A stretch of DNA of 64,000 nt from Planctomycetaceae bacterium (GTDB lineage Bacteria; Planctomycetota; Planctomycetia; Planctomycetales; Planctomycetaceae), in assembly GCA_029243145.1 (NCBI GenBank), contig JAQWSQ010000004.1, positions 29,464 through 93,463 of the forward strand, read 5' to 3'. The notes below the pieces were generated by a model. The model was not told where the DNA came from. It worked only from the letters and a program-made list of their open reading frames with translations, and made no database searches. This document shows, one piece after another, positions 46,368 to 55,827 of this stretch; position 1 is the first letter of the stretch, and each line of letters opens with the position of its first letter. The translations under genes were made by a program, and so were the position numbers.

Positions 46368-46591
46368 AGATTGATCTCCACGACCTCTTCGCTAATCGAA
46401 GGTGGAACTGGTTCGTTATGGGCTTTCAGGCTTTCCAGATAGCCGGCGATGGCTTCTTTGATGTTGTTGATGGCTTCCGTTCGCGTGGTTCCTTGCGAAA
46501 TACAGCCGGGAAGTGCGGGAACATCGGCGACGTAGATGCCGTCTTCATCTTGTTCAATCAGGACTCGGTATTGCACAACTGAGACTCCCAT
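46364..46591 (-). CDS. hicB: HicB-family antitoxin
   Basis: The 75-residue protein has the HicB core: YRVLIEQDEDGIYVADVPALPGC (in two parts, about 8-30), SQGTTRTEAINNIKEAIAGYLES (about 32-54) and a short acidic end. It neutralises HicA and often represses its own operon, although the DNA-binding domain of longer HicB proteins is missing here. It is intact while its partner hicA downstream is frameshifted. The gene order hicB-hicA is the less common arrangement. Confidence 0.88.
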   Translation of the reverse strand: MGVSVVQYRVLIEQDEDGIYVADVPALPGCISQGTTRTEAINNIKEAIAGYLESLKAHNEPVPPSISEEVVEINL

Positions 46592-46729
46592 TCATACCGT
46601 AAACATAGTTCGTATTGAGGATTGTTGTTCTTAGAATACCACAGGTGACACATTTTTGCGATTTTTCTTTTCTCCGCGACTTGGTGTCGAACTCATCGCT
46701 ATTGTGGATTTCACCGGCCAAAGTTCTTG

Positions 46730-48127
46730 TCAGAACAATCGGTTTAATCCATTGAGTGCCGCGACGCGGTACGCTTCCGCCATGGTCGGATAATTGAACG
46801 TCGAATTGACAAAGTAGTTGAGCGTGTTTTGCTCACCGGGCTGTGACATGATGGCTTGGCCAATGTGAATAATCTCGGACGCATTCGCGCCGAAACAGTG
46901 AATCCCCAGCAGTTGTAGCGTTTCTCGATGAAAGAGAATTTTCAACATGCCCACGGTACGTCCCGTAATTTGGGCTCGTGCCAGTGACTTGAACATCGAA
47001 TGACCGACCTCGTAAGGAATCTCGGCTGCCGTTAACTCTCGTTCCGTTTTTCCGAGTGAGCTGATCTCGGGAGACGTATAAATCCCTGTGGGGATATCTT
47101 GGATCATAGCTCGTTCGCAATGGCCTTCGACCAGGTGATGAGCAGCGTATCGTCCTTGGACATAGGCAGCACTGGCGAGCGAAGGGACACCGATGACATC
47201 ACCGACCGCATAGACATTGGGGTGTGATGTCTGGAAGTCAGAGTTGACTTCAATCTGTCCACGGTGGTTGGGCTGAATGTCGAGGTTTTGAAGATTAAGG
47301 TCTTCGGTGTTCCCTGATCGGCCTGCCGCCCAGAACAGAATATCACTTTTAATTTGTTTTCCCGACTTCATATGGACGATCACACCATCATCGCATGGCT
47401 CAACGCTTTCATAGAGTTCGTTATGTCGGATCAGCACGCCACAATCTCGCAGATGGTAACTGAGTGCATCAATGATTTCATCGTCCAGAAACTCAAGCAG
47501 CTTGCTGCGTGTGTTGATCAAATTCGTTTTGACACCGAGGCCCCGAAACATTGAAGCGTATTCGCAGCCGATGACGCCGGCTCCGTAAACGGCGATAGAT
47601 CGCGGAGTGTGATCGAGTCCTAAAATTGTATCGCTGTCGAAAATTCTGGGGTGATTGAAATCGATGTCGTTCGGTCGAAATGGACGAGAACCGGTTGCGA
47701 TCACAAAGGCTCCCGCCGTCAATTCACGTTTCCCGCCAAACTTATCTTCAATTTCAACGGTATTCTCATTGACGAAGCGAGCGACGCCGCGATAAACGGG
47801 GACACCGTTCCGTTCGTAGAAACTCATTCGCATGCCGACTTGTTTCTCGATCACCGAGGCGGCAGAACGCCGCAATTCGGGGAAAGAAAGGATGGGTGAA
47901 ATGCCCGCATCGCGAAAAAGTTTGTTGTTGGCGACATTCGTCATTTGAAAGATCGAATATCGTAAAGCTTTCGAGGGAATCGTTCCCCAATGAGTGCAAC
48001 CGCCGCCGATGCTTTCGTATTTATCGACCGTTGCGACAGTCTTGCCGAGTTTGGCAGCCTGCATTGCCGCCCCTTCACCACCCGGACCGGTTCCAATGAC
48101 GACGACGTCGTAAGGCTGTTGATTCAT
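46730..48127 (-). CDS. sthA: Soluble pyridine nucleotide transhydrogenase
   Basis: The 465-residue protein is a two-dinucleotide-binding flavoprotein: [20 protein letters not shown] (about 9-28), [16 protein letters not shown] (about 41-56), [19 protein letters not shown] (about 178-196) and YAVGDVIG near 305. It has a single cysteine in the [10 protein letters not shown] segment where lipoamide dehydrogenase has a redox disulfide, and this pattern is typical of SthA. It equilibrates NADPH and NADH in the cytoplasm. It starts 44 bases after the PEPCK-like gene on the same strand, so the two are probably co-transcribed. Confidence 0.92.
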   Translation of the reverse strand: MNQQPYDVVVIGTGPGGEGAAMQAAKLGKTVATVDKYESIGGGCTHWGTIPSKALRYSIFQMTNVANNKLFRDAGISPILSFPELRRSAASVIEKQVGMRMSFYERNGVPVYRGVARFVNENTVEIEDKFGGKRELTAGAFVIATGSRPFRPNDIDFNHPRIFDSDTILGLDHTPRSIAVYGAGVIGCEYASMFRGLGVKTNLINTRSKLLEFLDDEIIDALSYHLRDCGVLIRHNELYESVEPCDDGVIVHMKSGKQIKSDILFWAAGRSGNTEDLNLQNLDIQPNHRGQIEVNSDFQTSHPNVYAVGDVIGVPSLASAAYVQGRYAAHHLVEGHCERAMIQDIPTGIYTSPEISSLGKTERELTAAEIPYEVGHSMFKSLARAQITGRTVGMLKILFHRETLQLLGIHCFGANASEIIHIGQAIMSQPGEQNTLNYFVNSTFNYPTMAEAYRVAALNGLNRLF

Positions 48128-48171
48128 AGCTGCCAATCGATGATAGAGTCATAAAACAAGGTTGTCACTGA

Positions 48172-51100
48172 TCAGACTGCCGACAGTTCCACTTCCGACA
48201 ACGAGATCTCTCCTATCAAGACCGGCAATGGCTGCGCGCCGATGGTGCCTTGTAATGACTCCAGATAGGCGGCGGAAGAAACATCGTCGAGGCGTTCCTG
48301 AGCATAGGCTTTGCGTTCAGCAAGTTGCATTCGTTCGGTGATATCTTGATATCGTTCCTGTGTCAGAAAAGGACTCAGATACTCAACGTGTCGTTGCCAC
48401 AATTTTTGTTCCTGGAGTTGGCGAGCGACCAGACGATCTTTGTACCAATCACTTTCGAGCAAGGCTTCTCGGGAGAACATGGCTCGGAATTCGGGATCAT
48501 GAATGGTCTTTCCGTTCCAGCAGCCTTCCGCCATGATTGTAATCAAGGCTTGCAATGGTGGGCAGAGTTCGTCGATGGTGCCATCATAGAGGTAGAGGTT
48601 GGCGATTCGTTGGTGAGCTTCCGCGATATAAAGAATACCATCCGCGTAGGATTCGGGATCCTGTGATTCCGGTTTCAGCATTGTATCGTCGAAGACTTTC
48701 CCAGGATTGTCGAAGACGCGACCAAAGAAGATTCGTAGAAAGTCGTAATTGATCCGGTAGCCGAGTCGGCTTTGTGGGATCAGCTTCCCATTGTGTTCGT
48801 AGTCTTCGAGTTTATCGAGATACCCATTCTCAACGAGGTGTTCGGAAGTTCTTTCCTCGGGAGACAGACGACACCAAATTTCCGGGATCAACAAACTGAT
48901 ATCGTGATCCACCTGGACGTTCGGACCAATGTGACCGGCGGCTGTTGAAAAACCGCCCAGTTTCGTTAATAACGCGCTCACGAATGCCGCATTTAAATCG
49001 GCGGCTGGCCGCAACATATTGAATGGGCCTTTGGTGAGTGCGCCTTCGGAACCGGCTCCGGTGGTGGAAGGGCTTTTTCCCGTCAACGAGCAGGCAAAGT
49101 CCATAAATAATTCGGGCAGTTCCTGGTAGTGCAGGGGATTATAAACTGCGAGCGAACGAATGCCGGCCTCGGCGTCGGGGGGATTATTTCGTCGTCCCGA
49201 CAAAACGCCGTTGACGGGGAAGTGTGCCGGTTCATCAGCCGCGATTCCACGACAAAGTCGAGTTCCCATTTCGGCCACATATGATGACATGGGATCTTCG
49301 AGGTCAGGTCGGACTTGTAGATAGCGTGGGTTTTTAGTGGGTTTACCATCAATTTGTCGAGGGTTGGCTGAGCAGACAACATAGCTTCGCCCCGACTGAA
49401 CCGCCGTCCGTAGCATTTCCTGCATTGGCTGACTAAAGGCATCAAAATCGACAATGAATTCGGTCATCTCTTCGACTTGTTCCCGACTGAGGGGTTCGAA
49501 GTTGGAGATGAAGTTGCCGGGCCGAGAGAGGTCGCGTTCGGTTTGCATGTCGAGGCCGCGGTGAATTGCATCATCGGGGCGTTGGAACAAGCGATATTCG
49601 CAGTTGCGAATAAATTTGTAACTGACATCATCCCGAGACTCTTGCGGCAGCGATTTTAGCTTTCGTCCGGGAACGACAACCGACGCGCTGATGTCATCTT
49701 CGGTCTGAATTTTCATCGAGGGGATGAAGTCTTGTCGAACCTTATAAGTTCGCCACATCGAGCGTGACAGCAATCCCACGCGCAGATAGATCCCGACCAG
49801 TTTGCGATCACGATACTTGAGTTCGTGACCCGGCTTGCCGTTGACGATATCGACACCGAAATGGGACAACCAATCGTCACCCCAAGAAGGCTTGTAAAAT
49901 CTTTTGATGATGAACACCATCGCCAGGATGTAGTCGGGAATCGAGTTCAGCCATTTATTGTAGTCGGAAGTGTATTTGGGAGAGCGCGTGAGCAGCTTAA
50001 TCACACTCCCCACCGAGCGTTCGGGATCGAGAATGCTACGGCTGGGGTGCTTGTCGGGATGACCTTCGGGCAGTGGGTCTACCCATCGATCTGAGTAATC
50101 GCGATTGAAAATCTCACTGACAAACTTCATGTCTTCTTCAAAGTCTGAAACAAACAGCGGCCCGTAATGCATGTAGTCCCGCAGTGATTTACTGATCTCG
50201 CTTTTACCACCTCCAGAAACGGTACACGGCTTATGGCAGACCGCACCATCTCCCACGGTTCCCACAATGCGCCAAGAAGGAGCAGCGGGATGCTTCTCCA
50301 TGCGAAGTTGATACCCAGATGGAGCAATATAAACATTCGCCGGTAATAACGGGATCTCACACGTTTTGCCATCGCGCTCCCAGCGAATCCGTTGTTCTTT
50401 GAGAGAGGCGAAGGCATCTTCGGGAATGTAAACCAAGTTGGGATAGAATTTGTCGATTCCGTAGCCTTCAGGAGCGACCTCAACGCGATCCGCATAGTCT
50501 CGCGCGACATCTGCAAACGAGCGTCCATTATAGCGGACACTGTTGACCTGAAACTCATCTCCCAAGTTATAACTCGCGAACGCCAATGTACCACCTGCGT
50601 GTTCTTCTTCCGCACCACCTGCCAAATTCGTGGCGAAGCTGATTTGCGTTTTGACTTCCTTCTTGCAGTAACCGAAATAGTTGTCGGCAATCACCGTGAC
50701 GACGACACCGGTGGGAGTTCGACAGGTGACTTTAAATGCCGTACCATCGTTATAGAGTTCGTCTTCGGACTCCCAGCACATGCGGTCATTTTTCTGACGG
50801 TCGGTTGCCTCGCTAACATGCGGCAGGCCAACTTCTTTTTTGGTCAACTCGATCAAATGTGGCGCGAGAACCACGCAACCGGTGTGGCCTGTCCAATGTT
50901 CGACATCAAGTCCTGCGTCATTTTCGGGGATGTCAGGATCCCCGCCGTTACCAAAAATGGATTCGACGAAATCAAGATTACTTGAAAGAGTCCCCGGAGC
51001 GAAGAAGCGAGTTTCCATCCGTTGCTCGGGATTGACGCCGGGAACTTCCGGGCAGACGAGTGGTCGAATCAGTAAGGAAACCCAAGTGCTCGTCTTTTCT

Positions 51101-51753
51101 TCCATCTCAGAGGTAAACGGCAACTCGAGCAGAGATGCCGGTGGATTCATGGCATGTTCGTAGAGCTTCAGAAACGTGGCTCGGGGAACGGCTCGCTTGT
51201 CGCCGGCGATGGGAAAACTTCCCTCAACAACATGAAAGGTTCCCTTTGTTGTCCGACGATCATGTTTAGGATTGTGTAGCACTCCATTACTGACTCGATA
51301 AGATTGCACGATATCGCTGACATACTTGTCACCATTTGCGGGGAGTGACAGTTCCCGTGCCATATTATATCGATCGAGAACAAAGGCTTGATTCGGAAGA
51401 TGGAAATTCTGTCCAGCTTCTCCTTGATCGTTAAAATGCTCGCGGATGGCTTGTTCGATTCGTTGATCGGCTGGACATCGGTGCTGATCGAGTAAACGGG
51501 CCTTTTGACGATAATTTTTAAGTAATCCGCTGGAGATCTCAGTAAACCCGGAATCGCCTGGTTGTACGGCTGTCGGTAATCCCTGAGCAATTAATCTCAA
51601 ATTGATGTATCGCAGAAGTTGGGATCTTTCCAAATCGGCTTGATCGTGCGATTCGGTGACAGGAAGTCCGAGGCTATTTTTCAGGACGTATTCAACGTTT
51701 CCCGTAGATGCGAGAAAATTATCGGAAGTAAGACTGCTTAAATGTACGTTCAT
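48172..51753 (-). CDS. Probable PPi-dependent phosphoenolpyruvate carboxykinase
   Basis: The protein has 1193 residues (about 134 kDa), the size of PPi-type PEPCK and about twice that of ATP- or GTP-type enzymes. I see PEPCK-like active-site blocks: [15 protein letters not shown] (359-373), [18 protein letters not shown] (504-521) as the phosphate/kinase loop, and [20 protein letters not shown] (891-910). This family makes PEP from oxaloacetate and pyrophosphate or runs in reverse, and it occurs in Entamoeba and Propionibacterium-type organisms. The assignment rests on size and motif memory, so an uncharacterised PEPCK-fold protein is the alternative. It precedes sthA on the same strand. No strong Shine-Dalgarno sequence lies before the ATG. 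Confidence 0.72.
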   Translation of the reverse strand: MNVHLSSLTSDNFLASTGNVEYVLKNSLGLPVTESHDQADLERSQLLRYINLRLIAQGLPTAVQPGDSGFTEISSGLLKNYRQKARLLDQHRCPADQRIEQAIREHFNDQGEAGQNFHLPNQAFVLDRYNMARELSLPANGDKYVSDIVQSYRVSNGVLHNPKHDRRTTKGTFHVVEGSFPIAGDKRAVPRATFLKLYEHAMNPPASLLELPFTSEMEEKTSTWVSLLIRPLVCPEVPGVNPEQRMETRFFAPGTLSSNLDFVESIFGNGGDPDIPENDAGLDVEHWTGHTGCVVLAPHLIELTKKEVGLPHVSEATDRQKNDRMCWESEDELYNDGTAFKVTCRTPTGVVVTVIADNYFGYCKKEVKTQISFATNLAGGAEEEHAGGTLAFASYNLGDEFQVNSVRYNGRSFADVARDYADRVEVAPEGYGIDKFYPNLVYIPEDAFASLKEQRIRWERDGKTCEIPLLPANVYIAPSGYQLRMEKHPAAPSWRIVGTVGDGAVCHKPCTVSGGGKSEISKSLRDYMHYGPLFVSDFEEDMKFVSEIFNRDYSDRWVDPLPEGHPDKHPSRSILDPERSVGSVIKLLTRSPKYTSDYNKWLNSIPDYILAMVFIIKRFYKPSWGDDWLSHFGVDIVNGKPGHELKYRDRKLVGIYLRVGLLSRSMWRTYKVRQDFIPSMKIQTEDDISASVVVPGRKLKSLPQESRDDVSYKFIRNCEYRLFQRPDDAIHRGLDMQTERDLSRPGNFISNFEPLSREQVEEMTEFIVDFDAFSQPMQEMLRTAVQSGRSYVVCSANPRQIDGKPTKNPRYLQVRPDLEDPMSSYVAEMGTRLCRGIAADEPAHFPVNGVLSGRRNNPPDAEAGIRSLAVYNPLHYQELPELFMDFACSLTGKSPSTTGAGSEGALTKGPFNMLRPAADLNAAFVSALLTKLGGFSTAAGHIGPNVQVDHDISLLIPEIWCRLSPEERTSEHLVENGYLDKLEDYEHNGKLIPQSRLGYRINYDFLRIFFGRVFDNPGKVFDDTMLKPESQDPESYADGILYIAEAHQRIANLYLYDGTIDELCPPLQALITIMAEGCWNGKTIHDPEFRAMFSREALLESDWYKDRLVARQLQEQKLWQRHVEYLSPFLTQERYQDITERMQLAERKAYAQERLDDVSSAAYLESLQGTIGAQPLPVLIGEISLSEVELSAV

Positions 51754-52190
51754 GGTGGTGTGATACTTGTTCGTTCAGGGTGCAAGTCGTCAATAAAATT
51801 GCCATACTTGATAGGTGCAAATTGCTTGTCGTCTTCAAGTCGGGGCAATTTTAGTGCCGAGATGAAGACTCACAACCGTCGATTTTATCGAGTTCTCCCG
51901 CTTTCGTCTCCCGCTACGCAGAGAATGCCCTAAAAACGTGCTGGCAAAGACTTACGTTGCGTGGAATGCGGAACAGGAATTGCCTATCTTGAAACAAAGA
52001 AGCATTTTTTGAAACGTATTGGTGTCAGTTCTGCCTGCAATATGGGCAGAATTGCTCAAGTCCGTTCTCGAATGTTTCTTCACGCTGGCCAAATTGACCA
52101 ACACTGTCTAACTTTTCTGAGGTCCGGGCATTCTTCGCTTGGCTTCTGAAACTGACTTTGATTGATGCGTTCCCACCCTGAAAGACTTTT
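51754..52190. other. Divergent intergenic region, 437 bp
   Basis: It separates the PEPCK-like gene (minus) from the GH63-like gene (plus). I see no ORF with support, no clear promoter and no repeat. Confidence 0.35.
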
Positions 52191-54899
52191 GTGACTGACC
52201 AATTACCGGATTGCACCGAGGCACACCGTCTGACTGCTGAAACGGCTCGAGAACCCAACGCCAACTGGAAACGCTGGGGGCCTTATCTGGCAGAGAGACA
52301 GTGGGGAACCGTGCGCGAAGATTATACGCCCGATTCCAAGTCCTGGCATGCATTTTCCCACGATCAGGCGCGTAGCAGAGCGTATCGTTGGGGCGAAGAC
52401 GGTTTGTTGGGGATTTCTGATCGTCAGGGGCGGCTTTGTTTCGCACTGGCAATGTGGAACGGAAAAGATCCGATTCTCAAAGAGCGTATGTACGGTCTCT
52501 CTGGTCCCGAAGGAAATCATGGTGAAGATGTCAAAGAGTGTTACTTCTATCTCGATTCAACACCATCGCACTCGTACATGAAGGCGCTTTATAAATATCC
52601 GCAGCAAGAGTTTCCTTATGCTCATCTTGCCGACGAAAATGCCACGCGGTCACGCGACGTTCTCGAATATGAACTGATCGATACCGGGATTTTCGATGAC
52701 GATCGTTATTTCGATGTGACGGTTGAATATGTCAAGGCGGACCCTGAAGACATTTTGATTCAAATCACCGTTGCCAATCGTGGTCCCAAAGCGGCTGAAT
52801 TGGTGATGCTGCCAACATTATGGTTTCGCAATACCTGGTCGTGGCCAAGCTCTCATGAATCGGACATTCCCAAGCCCGTCATCAAGCAAGCCGCTGAAGG
52901 AGAGCTTCGAACGGAACACGAAACTTTGGGGAACTTCCATTTGTTCGCCGAAGCGGTCGAGGGAAAATCGCCCGAGTTTTTGTTCACAGAGAACGAAACA
53001 AATGTCTGGCGACTGGAAGATAAAAACAGCAAGCGTCCCGGCTGCAAAGACGCCTTTCATATGTATTTCACTGAAGGTTTGAAGGCAGCCGTCAACTCGC
53101 AGCCTCGGGGTACAAAATCGGCAGCCGTTTACAAGATGAATCTTTCCGCAGGCGAAGAACGGGTGATTCGATTGCGTCTCACTCGTGAAGATCTGGTGAG
53201 TGACAATCCTTTCTCGGAGCAATTTGACGAAATTTGTGTGCAACGCAAACAGGAAGCCGATGAATTCTACGATTCTAAAGTTGACCCCGGATTGTCGTCC
53301 GATGAACGCCGCGTGCTACGACAAGCATCGGCGGGTTTGTTGTGGACCAAGCAGTTCTACTATTACGTCGTCGATGAATGGCTCGAAGGGGATGACTCCG
53401 CGAATCCCATTAAGCGAACTCATCCCCGAAATCGTGACTGGAGTCATCTCTTCAACAAAAACATCCTCTCCGTTCCCGATAAGTGGGAGTATCCGTGGTA
53501 CGCGGCATGGGATTCTGCATTTCATATGATTCCATTTGCGAATCTTGATCCTGATTTTGCGAAAGAGCAATTGATTTTGTTCCTGCGCGAATGGTATATG
53601 CACCCCAACGGGCAGATCCCGGCTTACGAGTGGAATTTCAGCGATGTGAATCCCCCCGTTCATGCCTGGGCTTGTTGGCGGATTTATCAGATGACGGGCG
53701 AGCCGGGTGAACGAGATCGTCTCTTCCTCTCACGGGTCTTCCAGAAGTTGTTGTTGAACTTCACTTGGTGGGTCAATCGAAAAGACGTACGCGGCAAGCA
53801 CGTCTTTAGTGGCGGGTTTTTGGGACTCGATAACATCGGGATCTTCGACCGGTCCAAACCATTGCCAACAGGGGGGCATCTTGAACAGGCCGACGGCACC
53901 GCCTGGATGGCTTACTATTGCTCGAGTATGTTGTCGATTGCCTTTGAGTTGGCTGAGGAAAACCGGGCGTATGCCGACATGGCGTCGAAGTTCTTCGAAC
54001 ATTACGTCAACATCGCTGAGGCCATGAACTCACTCGATGGCACCGGTTTGTGGGACGACGAAGATGGTTTTTATTACGATCATCTGCACATCAACGGCGA
54101 AAGTATCCCTCTCAAAATTCGATCTTTGGTGGGCATTATTCCGTTGTTCACGGTCGATGTGATTTACGACCGCGTCATCAATCAATTACCTGGCTTTCGA
54201 GAGAGAATGGATTGGTTTCTCAAGAACCGTGAAGATCTCAAAGAACACATGACCTTCATGGAACGCTCCGATGATGAGGGAGCGGAAGAGGGAATGATGC
54301 TGCTCGCCATTCCCACCAAAGATCGCCTGGAACGAATTCTCCGGTATGTTCTCGATGAAGACGAGTTTCTTTCTCCTTACGGCATCAGGTCGCTTTCAAA
54401 GTTTCATGAAAAGAACCCTTTCGTCTTTCATGTCAATGGTGAAGAGTTCAAGGTCAAGTATGTCCCCGGAGAGTCGGACAGTTGGATGTTTGGTGGGAAC
54501 TCCAACTGGCGTGGACCCATTTGGTTCCCCATGAACTACTTGCTCATCGAAGCCTTTGAGCGGTACTACAGTTTCTACGGTGATACTTTCCGAGTGGAAT
54601 GCCCGACGGGATCGAACAAATTCATGAACCTCAAAGAAGTTGCTGACGAGATCCGCACACGACTGGTTGGTCTGTTCCTGAAAGACAAAGAGGGCAGTCG
54701 CCCGTGTTACACACGCGGTGAACGATTTGTGAATGATCCGTATTGGCGAGATTTGGTACTCTATTATGAGTACTTCCATGCGGATACCGGACGTGGATTA
54801 GGAGCCTCCCATCAAACGGGCTGGACGGCTTTGATTGCTCCCATTCTCGAACAACTCGCCCAGCATCGGAATGTCCCCGGCGATCACGATACTCAATGA
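52191..54899 (+). CDS. GH63-like glycosidase (glucosidase)
   Basis: The 902-residue protein starts with GTG at 52191 and has no signal peptide, so it is cytoplasmic. It matches the glucosidase-type GH63/mannosylglycerate hydrolase-like group. It opens with RWGPYLAERQWGTVREDY, and has a beta-rich N-terminal domain. The (alpha/alpha)6 barrel carries WYAAWDSAFHMIPFA (about 440), QIPAYEWNFSDVNPPVHAWA (about 475) and GNSNWRGPIWFPMNYL (about 768). Members cleave alpha-glucosidic bonds in oligosaccharides or glucosylglycerate-type solutes. The substrate here is unknown. It may belong with storage or compatible-solute turnover next to the PEPCK gene. Confidence 0.82.
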   Translation: MTDQLPDCTEAHRLTAETAREPNANWKRWGPYLAERQWGTVREDYTPDSKSWHAFSHDQARSRAYRWGEDGLLGISDRQGRLCFALAMWNGKDPILKERMYGLSGPEGNHGEDVKECYFYLDSTPSHSYMKALYKYPQQEFPYAHLADENATRSRDVLEYELIDTGIFDDDRYFDVTVEYVKADPEDILIQITVANRGPKAAELVMLPTLWFRNTWSWPSSHESDIPKPVIKQAAEGELRTEHETLGNFHLFAEAVEGKSPEFLFTENETNVWRLEDKNSKRPGCKDAFHMYFTEGLKAAVNSQPRGTKSAAVYKMNLSAGEERVIRLRLTREDLVSDNPFSEQFDEICVQRKQEADEFYDSKVDPGLSSDERRVLRQASAGLLWTKQFYYYVVDEWLEGDDSANPIKRTHPRNRDWSHLFNKNILSVPDKWEYPWYAAWDSAFHMIPFANLDPDFAKEQLILFLREWYMHPNGQIPAYEWNFSDVNPPVHAWACWRIYQMTGEPGERDRLFLSRVFQKLLLNFTWWVNRKDVRGKHVFSGGFLGLDNIGIFDRSKPLPTGGHLEQADGTAWMAYYCSSMLSIAFELAEENRAYADMASKFFEHYVNIAEAMNSLDGTGLWDDEDGFYYDHLHINGESIPLKIRSLVGIIPLFTVDVIYDRVINQLPGFRERMDWFLKNREDLKEHMTFMERSDDEGAEEGMMLLAIPTKDRLERILRYVLDEDEFLSPYGIRSLSKFHEKNPFVFHVNGEEFKVKYVPGESDSWMFGGNSNWRGPIWFPMNYLLIEAFERYYSFYGDTFRVECPTGSNKFMNLKEVADEIRTRLVGLFLKDKEGSRPCYTRGERFVNDPYWRDLVLYYEYFHADTGRGLGASHQTGWTALIAPILEQLAQHRNVPGDHDTQ

Positions 54900-54963
54900 G
54901 TTACCGGGCTGTGCGACTAATGAAGACTCACGGTTCGGATCTCACGAAACATCGCGTTCCATT

Positions 54964-55716
54964 TTACCCGTACAGCTTGAACGCTTCAGCTGCTTTGATT
55001 TTCTTGGCCCGAATCTTTCCATCGCCGATCTCTTCTCCCTGCGGATCGACATACACTCGACCAGTTTTTCCGGCGTGTAGATTCATGACATGAATGTTGA
55101 AGATGAATCCCCGTTCGCTGTTTGCTTTGAACCAGTGTACGTTGTCTTTCTTCTCGGAAATCGTCGAGACCTGACCGGTCTTGAAGGTTTCATTGACGCT
55201 CGGTTTAAGAATCATGCTGGTGCGGTCATCTTCGAGGCGGTCGTACAAGCGACCTTGAAATTCGCCGTCAAGGATCAAAAACGCGGTACACATATTGTCG
55301 TGACCGTGGGGAACGACCGATCGACCTTTCTGTAACGCAAACACTTGATGTCCAAAGACCAACTCTGTCGGCAAGCCTTCCACCTTCGGAAATACGGGAC
55401 GTAAGCTGCGTTCACCGAGATCGCGGAACTCCAGGTTTGCAGTTAGTTTTTCGAAGTCGAGAAACCGCAATAGTTCGGGGAGTTCGATTTTCGAGAACAG
55501 TTCTTCAATTTTTTTCTGCCACACCAACTGCGAAATCTTTTCTCCTTTGACATCGTGCCCCAGTTCATCGAGGTCTTTCAACCATTTGGCGGCAATCGGT
55601 TTGATCTCTTTCCCGAACGCATCGCCGACGTGCAAGGTTTCGAGAAACGCCAGTGTCAACAACGATTGCAGTGTGCTGGTGGTGAACTCGCGTCGGCTGA
55701 TTGAGGACTCCGTCAT
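54964..55716 (-). CDS. Tat-exported cupin-like protein
   Basis: I start at the ATG at 55716, eight bases after GGAG, giving 250 residues; an ATG two codons upstream is possible. The leader ISRREFTTSTLQSLLTLAFLE has the twin-arginine motif. The middle (125-210) is a cupin-like barrel: VVPHGHDNMCTAFLILDGEFQG (135-156, in two parts) supplies His137 and His139, and NVHWF (192-196) supplies His194. These could bind iron or another metal, as in cysteine dioxygenase-type cupins. Export of a folded metal-loaded protein fits the Tat route. The substrate is unknown. The next upstream gene (55828) is a secreted hydrolase. Confidence 0.72.
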   Translation of the reverse strand: MTESSISRREFTTSTLQSLLTLAFLETLHVGDAFGKEIKPIAAKWLKDLDELGHDVKGEKISQLVWQKKIEELFSKIELPELLRFLDFEKLTANLEFRDLGERSLRPVFPKVEGLPTELVFGHQVFALQKGRSVVPHGHDNMCTAFLILDGEFQGRLYDRLEDDRTSMILKPSVNETFKTGQVSTISEKKDNVHWFKANSERGFIFNIHVMNLHAGKTGRVYVDPQGEEIGDGKIRAKKIKAAEAFKLYG

Positions 55717-55827
55717 GAGCATGACTCCTGTGTGAGAAGAGAGGCCAGCAAGACGAGATTGTCAGCCTGCCATCCTACTACAGTGACAATTGGCGGCTCT
55801 CCTGTCCAGAAAAATCTCCCGCGAAGT

